Part shown: positions 8,259-15,967 of the stretch, piece by piece | Position numbering within the stretch: position 1 is the stretch's first letter | Layout: the number at the start of each line of letters is the position of its first letter | NCBI GenBank assembly: GCA_021789735.1 | Contig: JAJYJB010000024.1 | Coordinates: forward strand, 1 to 30,721 | Reading direction: 5' to 3' | Source of the DNA: Nitrospirota bacterium | GTDB lineage: Bacteria; Nitrospirota; Thermodesulfovibrionia; Thermodesulfovibrionales; JdFR-88 | Length of the DNA: 30,721 nucleotides | Translations under genes and position numbers: made by a program | Notes under the pieces: generated by a model | The model's database searches: none | What the model was told of the DNA's origin: nothing | Seen by the model: only the letters and a program-made list of their open reading frames with translations

Positions 8259-8281
8259 AAAGATCCTTTAGAAAGATCTTT
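8259..8281 (+). terminator. Hairpin after ald, weak terminator candidate
   Basis: AAAGATC (8259-8265) and GATCTTT (8275-8281) form a seven-pair stem. It is followed by CATTTCATAAAAAG rather than a clean T-run, so termination would be inefficient. It lies between ald and the arsR promoter. Confidence 0.3.
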
Positions 8282-8318
8282 CATTTCATAAAAAGGCAGT
8301 CAAAAAGGCTCGACGATG

Positions 8319-8371
8319 CATATCTAATTAAGGCTTGACAATACATATCTAATCATGGTTATATGATATGT
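8319..8371 (+). promoter_or_regulatory. arsR promoter with direct and inverted operator repeats
   Basis: TTGACA (8335-8340) is followed after 18 bases by TTATAT (8359-8364), with the arsR ATG only eight bases further on. CATATCTAAT occurs twice (8319-8328 and 8344-8353), 25 bases apart. ACATATC (8343-8349) and GATATGT (8365-8371) form a perfect inverted repeat that spans the -10 region and the expected transcription start. This fits autorepression by an ArsR-family protein, which known members achieve by binding AT-rich dyads over their promoter. There is no ribosome binding site. Confidence 0.6.
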
Positions 8372-8372
8372 C

Positions 8373-8810
8373 ATGAACGAATATTTGAAGGTTTTCAGGG
8401 CGCTTTCCGATGAGACGAGGCTCAGGATCCTGCTGCTTGTGTCCGGAAGGGAGCTTTGTGTCTGCCAGATAATGGCGGTTCTAGGGACCAGCCAGCCGCT
8501 TGTTTCGAGGAACCTGAACCTCCTTAAATCGGCGGGTTTTCTGCTTTCCCGGAGGGAAAAGAAGCTGATGTTCTATAAGCTGCGGCCGGACCTCGATGCG
8601 CGCGGCCTGGGGTTTGCAAGCAGTGTCCTCAAGGACCTGGCGCAGACCGAAAGGGCGGCAGAGGACAGGACCTGCCTCAAGGAATGCCAGGAATTCCAGA
8701 AGGCAACGGGCCGGTGCGATATGAAGTCTTTTCGTGAGTTCATAAGAAAAAAGAAAAAGCAGCCTGCCGGAGACGGGACGGGCGCGGAAAGTCCGGGTGC
8801 AAGGAGATGA
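8373..8810 (+). CDS. ArsR/SmtB-family metalloregulator with CVC motif
   Basis: 145 residues. The winged-helix domain opens with FRALSDETRLRILLLV, continues with the recognition helix SQPLVSRNLNLLKSAGF and ends with the wing REKKLMFYKL. ELCVC places Cys29 and Cys31 in the helix that binds As(III)/Sb(III) in ArsR (known motif ELCVCDL). The C-terminal tail adds Cys101, Cys105 and Cys115 and ends in a Lys-rich segment. Family members repress their own operon and release DNA on binding thiophilic metal(loid)s. Dyads over its promoter support autoregulation. It starts the operon for TolC, adaptor and RND pump and overlaps the TolC gene by ATGA. A metal or metalloid inducer is plausible, but its identity is not shown by the sequence. 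Confidence 0.9.
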   Translation: MNEYLKVFRALSDETRLRILLLVSGRELCVCQIMAVLGTSQPLVSRNLNLLKSAGFLLSRREKKLMFYKLRPDLDARGLGFASSVLKDLAQTERAAEDRTCLKECQEFQKATGRCDMKSFREFIRKKKKQPAGDGTGAESPGARR

Positions 8811-10225
8811 GATATCGCAAGGTCTTTTACTTTTTTTCATTGTGCTTGCTTGTCCTGATGGCGGCGCCTGCGCATGCCGTCCTCGCACAGGAGAAACCGG
8901 AAAAAAACCTTGGCGCGGCCGGTGCAAAGATAAAAAGCCCGAAGATGGACCTGGGCCAGGCGGTGGAGGCGGCGTTAAGAGAAAACCCCCGTGTCAAGGC
9001 GGGCGTATGGGCGGTAAGGGCGGCAAAGGAGGGCGTTGGGGCCTCGCTTGGATATTTCTATCCTTCCCTGTCTTTTGAAAGCCGTTTTGAGCGCACTGAC
9101 AACCCCACATATGCCTTTATGGCGAAGCTGGACCAGCAGAGGTTCCAGGCATCCGATTTCCAGATAAGCTCATTGAACTCACCTCCTTCAATTAATGATT
9201 TCCAGAACAGTTTCGAGTTGGACCAGGTGGTCTATTCAAGGCGGCTTATCGCCGGGGAGAGGATGTCCAGGGACGAGGAGGCATCCGAGGGCCTGGACTT
9301 TCAGAGGCTTAAGGAAAAGGTGGCCATGGACACCGTCAGGGCGTACCTGGGTGTCGTAACTGCCCGAAACTTCCTTGATGCCGCGGGAAAGGCGCTTGAG
9401 GACACCACTGAGCACGAGCGCCTGGCACAGCTCCGTTACAGTTCAGGACTCGGCCTGTACTCGGACGTTCTCCGGGCGGATGCCGCCAAAAGAGAGGCGG
9501 AAAAGGGTGTGGCCGCCGCCCAGGAGAATTTTGAGGTGGCGAAACGCGCCTTGGGCCTTGCCATCGGAGAGACCCGCAGCGTCGACGCCGAAGGGATATC
9601 CTATGCCATAAATCTCCAGCCGATAGGCGTGTATTATGCAAGCGCCGACGCCAGGCCGGACATAAAGGCCATCGAGGCGAAGTATAAAAAGGCGGAAAAC
9701 GGCGTCCAGTTTGCCACCTCCGGTTATTTCCCGGAGGTGGGCGTAAGCGGCGAGTATCAGTGGAACGACCACCGCAGTCCGTTTGAGGGCGAGGGCTCCA
9801 GCTACACGGCCGCCGCATTTCTCAAGTGGGACCTCTTTGACGGCGCCACGCGCGAGCACGAGGTGAGCCAGGCAAAGGCGAGGGCCATGCAGGCGGAGGA
9901 AGGTCTTGAGGGGGCAAAGAAAGCGGCCAGCTTCATGGTGTTTGAGGCATACCAGGCGGTCCTTACCGCCCAAAAATCTCTTGCCTACGCCAAGGCGGAA
10001 CTGGCCTCTGCCAAAGAGGGCAGAAGGCTGGTGGAGCTCAGGTACAAAAATTCCCTTTCACCGCTCATAGACGTTCTGGATTCACAGGTGATGGTGGAGA
10101 AGGCCAGGACCGGCGTGATAGAGGCCCAAAACAGCCTGATAGAAAAATTTTTCAAGCTGGGGTTTGAAAGCGGCAGGATTTCCGAATTCGTACAAAAAAT
10201 TGCCGGGAAACAAGGAGTGAAATGA
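8807..10225 (+). CDS. TolC-family outer-membrane efflux protein
   Basis: 472 residues with a Sec signal peptide (KVFYFF...APAHA, cleavage near residue 24). The mature part shows the two-fold TolC pattern: LGQAVEAALRENPRVKAGVWAVRAAKEGVGASLGYFYPSLSF opens the first repeat, and a second begins near DIKAIEAKYKKAENGVQFATSGYFPEVGVSG. Long Ala/Glu/Lys-rich helices would form the periplasmic tunnel. It would be the trimeric outer-membrane exit duct for the RND pump encoded two genes on. AGGAG lies directly upstream of its ATG, within the end of arsR. Substrate is unknown. Confidence 0.92.
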   Translation: MRYRKVFYFFSLCLLVLMAAPAHAVLAQEKPEKNLGAAGAKIKSPKMDLGQAVEAALRENPRVKAGVWAVRAAKEGVGASLGYFYPSLSFESRFERTDNPTYAFMAKLDQQRFQASDFQISSLNSPPSINDFQNSFELDQVVYSRRLIAGERMSRDEEASEGLDFQRLKEKVAMDTVRAYLGVVTARNFLDAAGKALEDTTEHERLAQLRYSSGLGLYSDVLRADAAKREAEKGVAAAQENFEVAKRALGLAIGETRSVDAEGISYAINLQPIGVYYASADARPDIKAIEAKYKKAENGVQFATSGYFPEVGVSGEYQWNDHRSPFEGEGSSYTAAAFLKWDLFDGATREHEVSQAKARAMQAEEGLEGAKKAASFMVFEAYQAVLTAQKSLAYAKAELASAKEGRRLVELRYKNSLSPLIDVLDSQVMVEKARTGVIEAQNSLIEKFFKLGFESGRISEFVQKIAGKQGVK

Positions 10226-11379
10226 GAAAAGTTTTTACTTTTTCCTTGAGCTTTTTTAGTCGATTTTTTTTGAACCGGTTTTCCCTTTTGGCCCTTGCGG
10301 CGCTTCCGCTGCTTGCGTCCTGCGGAGGAAAAACCCCCGGGGGAAGCGTGCAAAGGCGGGTGGTCGAGGGCATAAAGACCTCGGTTGTAAGGGTCATGAC
10401 CATCCCGACCATGTATGACACATCCGGCGAGGTGGAGTCAAAAAACTCCTCGCTTGTTGCCGCGAAGGTAATGGGCACGGTGACCTCCATGCGGGTGGAC
10501 AGGGGACAGGCGGTGAGGAAGGGGCAGGTCCTTCTTACCATAGAGGCCGGGGACGCGCGCGAAAAAGTGGCGCAGGCCAGGCAGGGGCTTGCGCAGGCGG
10601 TGCAGGCCGAAAAAATGGCCACCGAGCAGGATGCGCTTGCCAGGACCACGTACAAGAGGTACAAAAACCTCTACGACCAGAAGGCGATCGCACAGCAGGA
10701 ATTCGATGAGATGAGCACCAGGCTCCAGATGGCCGGCCTCAGGCTGCAGGCGGCAGGCGCGGCGGTCGCCCAGGCGAGGGCCGCGCTCGCGGAGGCCAGG
10801 ACGTATCTTGGATACACGGTGGTGAGGGCCCCCATTAGCGGCATAGTGATTGACAAGAAGGTTGATGTGGGCAGCATGGCCACGCCGGGGACGCCCCTGA
10901 TAGTGCTGGAGGAGCCAAGCTACAGGGTAACGGCCTCTCTGGATGAGCGCCTCCTTGGAAAGGTCAAGAGGGGAACTCCGGTAGAGGTGGACCTGCCCGC
11001 GGAAGGGGGCCAGAAGACGCTCCCCATAACGCAGGTGACGCCCGGGATCGACCCCATTACCAGGACGTTTAACGTAAGGATAGACCTGCCGTACTCGGCT
11101 GGGCTCCAGAGCGGCCTTTATGTGAAGCTGCATGTCCCTTACGGAGAGAAAAGCGCGGTGATGGCGCCCAAGGCCGCAATAGGCAGGCGCGGCCAGCTCC
11201 AGTTTGCCTACGTCGTGGGGCCAAACGGGATATTGCAACTGCGCGCGCTCAGGACGGGGCATGAATATGACGGTTACGTGGAGGTGCTGTCCGGCCTCAA
11301 CCCGGGTGACCGCGTTACGGTCTCGGGTTTTGAAGGGCTGAGCGAGGGAGATATCGTCAAGGAGGCAAAAGCCCGGTGA
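10222..11379 (+). CDS. RND efflux periplasmic adaptor (membrane fusion protein), lipoprotein
   Basis: 385 residues. The N-terminus ends in a lipobox LLASC with Cys34 as the likely lipid-anchored residue. A barrel-sandwich (lipoyl-like) half, VDRGQAVRKGQVLLTIEAGDAREK, is followed by a helical hairpin rich in Ala/Gln/Glu (QARQGLAQAVQAEKMATEQD), then the second half VRAPISGIVIDKKVDVGSM, a beta-barrel domain and a membrane-proximal domain ending at FEGLSEGDIV. This is the standard order for AcrA/HlyD-type adaptors, which link pump and outer channel. ATGA overlap with tolC and GTGA overlap with the pump gene indicate one transcript with coupled translation. Confidence 0.93.
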   Translation: MRKVFTFSLSFFSRFFLNRFSLLALAALPLLASCGGKTPGGSVQRRVVEGIKTSVVRVMTIPTMYDTSGEVESKNSSLVAAKVMGTVTSMRVDRGQAVRKGQVLLTIEAGDAREKVAQARQGLAQAVQAEKMATEQDALARTTYKRYKNLYDQKAIAQQEFDEMSTRLQMAGLRLQAAGAAVAQARAALAEARTYLGYTVVRAPISGIVIDKKVDVGSMATPGTPLIVLEEPSYRVTASLDERLLGKVKRGTPVEVDLPAEGGQKTLPITQVTPGIDPITRTFNVRIDLPYSAGLQSGLYVKLHVPYGEKSAVMAPKAAIGRRGQLQFAYVVGPNGILQLRALRTGHEYDGYVEVLSGLNPGDRVTVSGFEGLSEGDIVKEAKAR

Positions 11380-14300
11380 ATCATGACCAGAAACCGGAAG
11401 AAGTAACGCCGGAAAAGGAGACCTTCAGGGGCCGCCTTGGCATAGCCGGCAGGATAGCCAGGGCGTTCCTTACGTCCAAGCTCACGCCGCTTATCGTGGT
11501 CGCTTCCCTGCTGGCAGGTGTCTTTGCGGTGATAGTGACCCCGCGCGAGGAAGACCCCCAGATACACGTCCCCATGATAGACGTGTTCGTGGGTTATCCC
11601 GGGGCTTCGGCAAAGGAAGTGGAAAACCTTGTCACCAAGCCCATGGAAAGGCTTATACGGGAGATCCCCGAGGTCGAATACGTCTACTCCATAAGCAAGC
11701 CGGGCGGCTCCCTTATAATCGTCAGGTATTACGTGGGGCAGAGCATCAACAAAAGCCTTGTGACCCTCTACACCAAGCTCATGTCCAACTATGACAGGAT
11801 CCCTCCGGGCGTGAGCCAGCCGCTTATAAAGCCCATGACGATAAACGACGTGCCGGTGCTGGTCTATAACCTCTGGTCGGACAGGTACACCTCTTATGAC
11901 CTCAGGCGTATGGCTGAGGGGCTTGGCGACGAGATAAAGAAGGACCCGGACGTTTCCCAGGTCACCATAACCGGCGGATCCCCGCGGCAGGTGCGCGTGG
12001 AGCTGGACCCCGCAAAGCTCAAGGCGTACAACCTTCCGGTGGTGGCCATAGCCAGGGCCATCCAGAGCTCGAACTTCGCCTCGCCCGAAGGAGACCTGGA
12101 CAATGGCAACCGGAACATCCGTGTGCAGGCCGGAGGGTTCCTCGAAAGCGCGGAGCAGGTAGGTGGCGTGGTGGTCGGGGTCTCTGGCGGCAGGCCGGTC
12201 TATTTGAAGGACGTTGCAGCGATCAGCGACGGCCCGCAGAGGCCAAAAAATTATGTGTTCATGGGCCTTGGCCCCTCTTTTGACAAAAAGGAGCGTCTGA
12301 GCGGCGGGCTTGAGGACATAAAGCCCACGGCCAAGCTTTACGAAGCTGTCACGATCAGCGTGGCAAAGAAAAAAGGCACCAACGCCGCCCTGCTTGCCGA
12401 AAGGCTGCGGTCCAGGATCGATGCCGTGAGGGGCAGGCTGGTCCCGAACGGGGTGAGGATAAACGTAGCCAGGAACTACGGGGCCAGCGCCGAGCAGAAG
12501 TCGGATGAGCTGCTGGAGCACATGCTCATCGCGACCATATCCGTCACAATACTTGTGGCCCTGGCGCTGGGATGGAGGGAATCCGTGGTCGTGGCGGTCG
12601 CCGTGCCGGTGACGCTTTCCCTTACCTTGCTCATAAACTATCTGTACGGCTATACGCTAAACCGGGTGACGCTCTTTGCGCTGATCTTTTCCATAGGCAT
12701 ACTGGTGGACGACGCCATAGTGGTCGTGGAGAACATCCACCGGCATTTCAAGCTCTACGGGCCGGGGAAGCACAAGGTGGCCTATGCGGTGGATGAGGTC
12801 GGGAACCCGACCATACTGGCCACCTTCACCGTCATAGCGGCGCTTCTGCCGATGGCCTTTGTAGGCGGCCTCATGGGCCCGTATATGCGGCCCATCCCGG
12901 TGGGGGCATCGGCGGCGATGCTCTTTTCGCTGCTCATAGCCTTCATCGTAAGCCCCTGGCTTGGCTACGCGGTGCTCAAAAAAGTGAAACACACCAGGCA
13001 GGAAGAGGGCCATGAGAAAAAAGAGCTCCAGAGTATGGACCGCATCTACCACAAGACCCTTTCCCCGCTTCTTGAGAACAGGAAAAAGAGGATTTTCGCC
13101 CTGGGAGGTGTGGTGGGCCTGCTCCTTCTGGCCTTGCTGATGGTCCCGCTGAAGCTGGTCACAATGAAGATGCTGCCCTTTGACAATAAAAACGATATGC
13201 AGGTGATAATAGACATGCCCGCGGGCACGACGCTCGAGACGACCGAGCACGTGGCCTCCCAAATGGGAGAATACCTGAGGACCGTGCCGGAGGTGACCGA
13301 TTTCCAGATATACGCCGGCACCGCCTCGCCCTTCAACTTTAACGGGCTCGTGCGTCACTATTACCTCAGGGACCAGCCATACCAGGCGGACATCCAGCTT
13401 AATATCGTGGACAAAAACCAGAGGTCTGCGCAAAGCCACGACATCGCAAAGCGGATACGGCCAGGCCTGGACCGCATCGCCGCGCTCTATGGGGCAAATG
13501 TGAAGATAGCCGAGGTCCCGCCCGGCCCGCCGGTGCTCGATACGCTTGTGGCAGAGGTCTATGGGCCCTCGCTCAGGGGGCAGACCGCCCTGGCCAAAAA
13601 AGTGATGGATATATTCAAAACGACCCCGGGGGTGGTGGATGTGGACTGGTACGTCGAGGCCCCGCAGAAGAAGCTGACCTTCAGCGTGGACAGGACAAAG
13701 GCCGCTCTGGACGGTGTTTCAACGCAGGCGGCGGCCGAGACGCTGAGCGCTTCGATGGAAGGACTCCAGGCCGGCCTGGTGCATATGGACAACGAGAGGA
13801 ACCCCGTGCCCATAGTGCTCAGGCTCCCGGAAAAGGACCGTTCGAGCGCAAACAGCCTGTTTTCGCTTACCGTCCCCTCGAAGGACGGCGCCCTTGTGCC
13901 TCTGGGCGAGGTTGTGAACGTAAAGGAAGGCACGATAGGCCAGTCCATTTACCGGAAAAACCTTCACCGGGTGGTTTACGTGATCGGGGACGTGGCGGGC
14001 AAGGAGGAAAGCCCTGTCTACGCCATACTCAAGATGAAAAACAGGATAGCCAGCCTTACGCAGTACGGCTACAAGGTAAAACAGTATTTCTGGCACCAGC
14101 CGCTGATAGGGCAGAACTACTCGGTGAAATGGGACGGCGAATGGCACACCACGTACGTGACCTTCCGGGACATGGGCATAGCGTTTGCCGCCGTGCTGGT
14201 CCTTATCTACATACTGGTTGTGGCATGGTTTGGCAATTTTGCGGTGCCGCTTGTCATAATGGCCCCCATACCGCTTACGCTGATAGGCATACTGCCCGGG

Positions 14301-14675
14301 CATTTTGTCTTCGGCGCGTTCTTTACGGCAACGAGCATGATAGGCTTTATAGCGCTTGCGGGCATAATCGTCCGCAACTCGATATTGCTGGTGGACTTCG
14401 TGCAGATGGAGTGGGCGAAGTGCGATGACCTTAAAGCCGCCCTTGTGCGGGCCGGCGCGGTGAGGTTCCGCCCGATCGCCCTCACGGCTGCGGCCGTGGT
14501 GGTCGGCGCCTCGGTCATCCTGTTTGACCCAATATTCCAGGGGCTCGCCATATCGCTGATGTTCGGGGCGGTTGCCGCAACGGCCCTTACGCTTGTCGTT
14601 GTACCGCTTCTGTATTACGAGTTCTTCAAGAACAAACCCTGTCCGTTGAAGAAAAAAGACGAGGAGGATAACTAA
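11376..14675 (+). CDS. RND efflux transporter permease (AcrB/HAE-like)
   Basis: 1099 residues, slightly longer than AcrB (about 1050) because of a hydrophilic N-terminal extension before the first membrane helix (LTPLIVVASLLAGVFAVIVTP, residues ~36-56). The first periplasmic loop has PGASAKEVENLVTKPME, and the TM4 proton-relay motif reads GILVDDAIVVVENIHRH with Asp445 and Asp446. The VDDAIVVVEN form is that of HAE drug pumps and not the HME heavy-metal pumps. The second half repeats the fold, ending in LAGIIVRNSILLVDF and ALTLVVVPLLYYEFF. It starts at GTG with GGAGG upstream; no in-frame ATG lies nearby. Together with TolC and the adaptor it would form a tripartite proton-driven exporter. The ArsR regulator hints at metal- or thiol-linked induction. 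Confidence 0.95.
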   Translation: MNHDQKPEEVTPEKETFRGRLGIAGRIARAFLTSKLTPLIVVASLLAGVFAVIVTPREEDPQIHVPMIDVFVGYPGASAKEVENLVTKPMERLIREIPEVEYVYSISKPGGSLIIVRYYVGQSINKSLVTLYTKLMSNYDRIPPGVSQPLIKPMTINDVPVLVYNLWSDRYTSYDLRRMAEGLGDEIKKDPDVSQVTITGGSPRQVRVELDPAKLKAYNLPVVAIARAIQSSNFASPEGDLDNGNRNIRVQAGGFLESAEQVGGVVVGVSGGRPVYLKDVAAISDGPQRPKNYVFMGLGPSFDKKERLSGGLEDIKPTAKLYEAVTISVAKKKGTNAALLAERLRSRIDAVRGRLVPNGVRINVARNYGASAEQKSDELLEHMLIATISVTILVALALGWRESVVVAVAVPVTLSLTLLINYLYGYTLNRVTLFALIFSIGILVDDAIVVVENIHRHFKLYGPGKHKVAYAVDEVGNPTILATFTVIAALLPMAFVGGLMGPYMRPIPVGASAAMLFSLLIAFIVSPWLGYAVLKKVKHTRQEEGHEKKELQSMDRIYHKTLSPLLENRKKRIFALGGVVGLLLLALLMVPLKLVTMKMLPFDNKNDMQVIIDMPAGTTLETTEHVASQMGEYLRTVPEVTDFQIYAGTASPFNFNGLVRHYYLRDQPYQADIQLNIVDKNQRSAQSHDIAKRIRPGLDRIAALYGANVKIAEVPPGPPVLDTLVAEVYGPSLRGQTALAKKVMDIFKTTPGVVDVDWYVEAPQKKLTFSVDRTKAALDGVSTQAAAETLSASMEGLQAGLVHMDNERNPVPIVLRLPEKDRSSANSLFSLTVPSKDGALVPLGEVVNVKEGTIGQSIYRKNLHRVVYVIGDVAGKEESPVYAILKMKNRIASLTQYGYKVKQYFWHQPLIGQNYSVKWDGEWHTTYVTFRDMGIAFAAVLVLIYILVVAWFGNFAVPLVIMAPIPLTLIGILPGHFVFGAFFTATSMIGFIALAGIIVRNSILLVDFVQMEWAKCDDLKAALVRAGAVRFRPIALTAAAVVVGASVILFDPIFQGLAISLMFGAVAATALTLVVVPLLYYEFFKNKPCPLKKKDEEDN

Positions 14676-14677
14676 AG

Positions 14678-14905
14678 ATGTATCTGCTTAAGACCGATTC
14701 CTGGTACCTTGAGAGGACCGTGTTCCTGGTGGCGGGTTTCGTGGTGCTCTTGAGCCTGGCCCTGGCCATGCTCTTCAGCCCCTACTGGCTGCTGCTTGCC
14801 GCCTTTGCCGGGGTGAACCTGATAGTTTTCGCCTTGACCGGTTTTTGCATGATGGCCAATATGCTTAAAAAGTTCTTCGGCCTGCAGCCAAGACTTGGGA
14901 GGTGA
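14678..14905 (+). CDS. DUF2892-type small inner-membrane protein
   Basis: 75 residues with two hydrophobic helices (VFLVAGFVVLLSLALAML and YWLLLAAFAGVNLIVFALTG), preceded by ...DSWYLERTVF and followed by CMMANMLKKFFGLQP. This matches the YgaP-like transmembrane domain (DUF2892). It starts two bases after the RND stop codon and clearly belongs to the operon. In YgaP this domain is joined to a rhodanese; here it stands alone. Similar placement after ArsR-RND operons is, from memory, common in anaerobic proteobacteria. Its role is unknown; helping the pump or handling reactive sulfur are guesses. Confidence 0.85.
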   Translation: MYLLKTDSWYLERTVFLVAGFVVLLSLALAMLFSPYWLLLAAFAGVNLIVFALTGFCMMANMLKKFFGLQPRLGR

Positions 14906-14912
14906 CCTGAAA

Positions 14913-15062
14913 TTGCAGACGCTATATAACTGCCTTTGCCCCAGATGCGGAAGCATCTCGACCGCTTACCTCGAAGACGACGACCAGGCCTCGGGGCTTA
15001 AGTGCCCGGAGTGCGGCGGCAGCGGCCTGAGCGCGCTTCCAAAGAACATCTTCGGCACCTGA
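14913..15062 (+). CDS. Small zinc-ribbon protein (49 residues), last gene of the RND operon
   Basis: An open frame beginning MQTLYNCLCPRCGS and ending SALPKNIFGT, starting with TTG. GGGAGG lies ten bases before the TTG at the end of the DUF2892 gene, an ideal ribosome binding site. Cys9-x2-Cys12 and Cys31-x2-Cys34 (CPRC and CPEC) form a rubredoxin-like zinc-ribbon pair, with an extra Cys7. The stop is 17 bases before a strong terminator, which marks it as the operon's last gene. Metal binding follows from the motif. A role as a metal chaperone, sensor or redox partner of the metalloregulated pump is only inferred. It is not a known family that I recognise. Confidence 0.72.
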   Translation: MQTLYNCLCPRCGSISTAYLEDDDQASGLKCPECGGSGLSALPKNIFGT

Positions 15063-15078
15063 GGCCCGTCAAGCTGTT

Positions 15079-15103
15079 AGAGGGGCCGTGTGCCCCTCTT
15101 TTT
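15079..15103 (+). terminator. Strong rho-independent terminator of the RND operon
   Basis: AGAGGGGC (15079-15086) pairs perfectly with GCCCCTCT (15092-15099) around a five-base loop and runs into TTTTT. Confidence 0.9.
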
Positions 15104-15107
15104 CTGT

Positions 15108-15154
15108 CCGCCCTGGTCATGCTTTTTTTGCAGACCCGGGCGGCCTGTTTTTTT
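15108..15154 (+). terminator. Second, tandem terminator
   Basis: CCGCCCTGG (15108-15116) pairs with CCCGGGCGG (15135-15143), with one mismatch. An 18-base loop lies between, and a seven-T run follows at 15148-15154. It lies five bases after the first terminator's T-run, giving a double stop before the Fur-type regulator. Confidence 0.65.
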
Positions 15155-15162
15155 GTCCGGAC

Positions 15163-15314
15163 CGGTATCGAGACCGCTTCCGGCTGAAAGCTGCGGTTGC
15201 GGCATAGGGCGTCGTAAAGGGGCTTCTGATGCAGTGTCGCTGGGCCTGTGTTTTTGTTCGCTTTCCTCCTGTCTGAAACGGTTTCCTCTCCCCTTCGCTC
15301 CGGATCGTTCTTTT
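15163..15314. repeat. Diverged relative of the 6951-7062 element (copy B)
   Basis: This non-coding stretch occupies most of the 371-base gap between the RND operon and the Fur-type gene. CGCTTCCGGCTG at 15175-15186 is identical to 6965-6976. TGTCTG to CGGA at 15270-15304 matches 7010-7044 at about 27 of 35 positions without gaps. The distance between the blocks is about 50 bases longer here, and the inverted ends are poorly kept. The rest of the gap holds the tandem terminators before it and an AT-rich promoter after it; no gene is seen. Confidence 0.4.
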
Positions 15315-15389
15315 GGGGGGACATGTCCCTGTCCTTGTTTAACGATTTTTCCCCCCCAGAGGTAAAAGGAAGTTTTTTATTTTTTGTTT

Positions 15390-15418
15390 TTGCAATTATG
15401 TCGCATCTATGTTAGATT
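15390..15418 (+). promoter_or_regulatory. Promoter and possible operator of the Fur-type gene
   Basis: TTGCAA (15390-15395) and TAGATT (15413-15418) are 17 bases apart. ATCTA-TGT-TAGAT (15405-15417) is a perfect palindrome overlapping the -10 box and could be the regulator's own operator. The ATG follows fifteen bases after the -10 box with no ribosome binding site in between. Confidence 0.5.
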
Positions 15419-15433
15419 TTTATAAAATAAAAT

Positions 15434-15931
15434 ATGGCGCGCAACAAAAAAAAAGAGGACGTGCGGGAACAGGAACAGCAGGACCGCATCGTGGGGCTGC
15501 TGAGGAAAAGCGGGCTCAAGGCCACAAGGGGCAGGGTAGAGGTGATGGCTCTTTTTCTGCAAGCGGGCAGGCCCCTTGGCCAGATGCAGATAATGGACAT
15601 GCTCGGGCTGAAACTGGACAGGGCGAGCGTTTACAGGATACTGAGCGCCTTTACGGAGGCGGGCATCATACATATGGCCTACGTGGACGGCAGGCACAGG
15701 GTCTATGAGCTTCCGGACAAGTGCAACGGACGAAACTGCCATCCGCATTTTTCCTGCCGGGGCTGCGGGATGACGGCCTGCCTTGAGGATTTTCATGTGC
15801 ATTACATGGGGACCCTGGGGAAGGGCTTTGTCGCGGAGAGGCAGAAGGTCCTGATAGAGGGGCTCTGCCCCAACTGTAAAAAAATAAAAGTAAAAGTGAA
15901 AGATATAAACCCGGTCAGCGTTAAGGGATAA
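15434..15931 (+). CDS. Fur-family metal-dependent regulator (Zur-like)
   Basis: 165 residues. The winged-helix half has KSGLKATRGRVEVMALFLQAGRPLG and the recognition helix LDRASVYRILSAFTEAGII. The dimerisation half has HRVYELPD, the metal-site segment HPHFSCRGCG (relatives have HHHFxCxxCG) and a late CPNC, giving the two CxxC pairs of the structural zinc site. A basic N-terminal tail (ARNKKKEDV) is longer than usual, and the C-terminus is Lys/Val-rich. It lies 36 bases upstream of a Zn/Mn-type ABC importer on the same strand, so it most likely represses that operon when metal is plentiful. Zinc is favoured by context, but iron, manganese or peroxide sensing cannot be ruled out. Confidence 0.88.
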   Translation: MARNKKKEDVREQEQQDRIVGLLRKSGLKATRGRVEVMALFLQAGRPLGQMQIMDMLGLKLDRASVYRILSAFTEAGIIHMAYVDGRHRVYELPDKCNGRNCHPHFSCRGCGMTACLEDFHVHYMGTLGKGFVAERQKVLIEGLCPNCKKIKVKVKDINPVSVKG

Positions 15932-15967
15932 AAAAACCATTAAAAAGAGGGGGGAAGGCCGCTTCCT

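Noticed and set aside
15104..15433. Short open frames of 60-108 codons around the second terminator and copy B
   Set aside because: They overlap terminator hairpins and the repeat, lack ribosome binding sites and have skewed composition.
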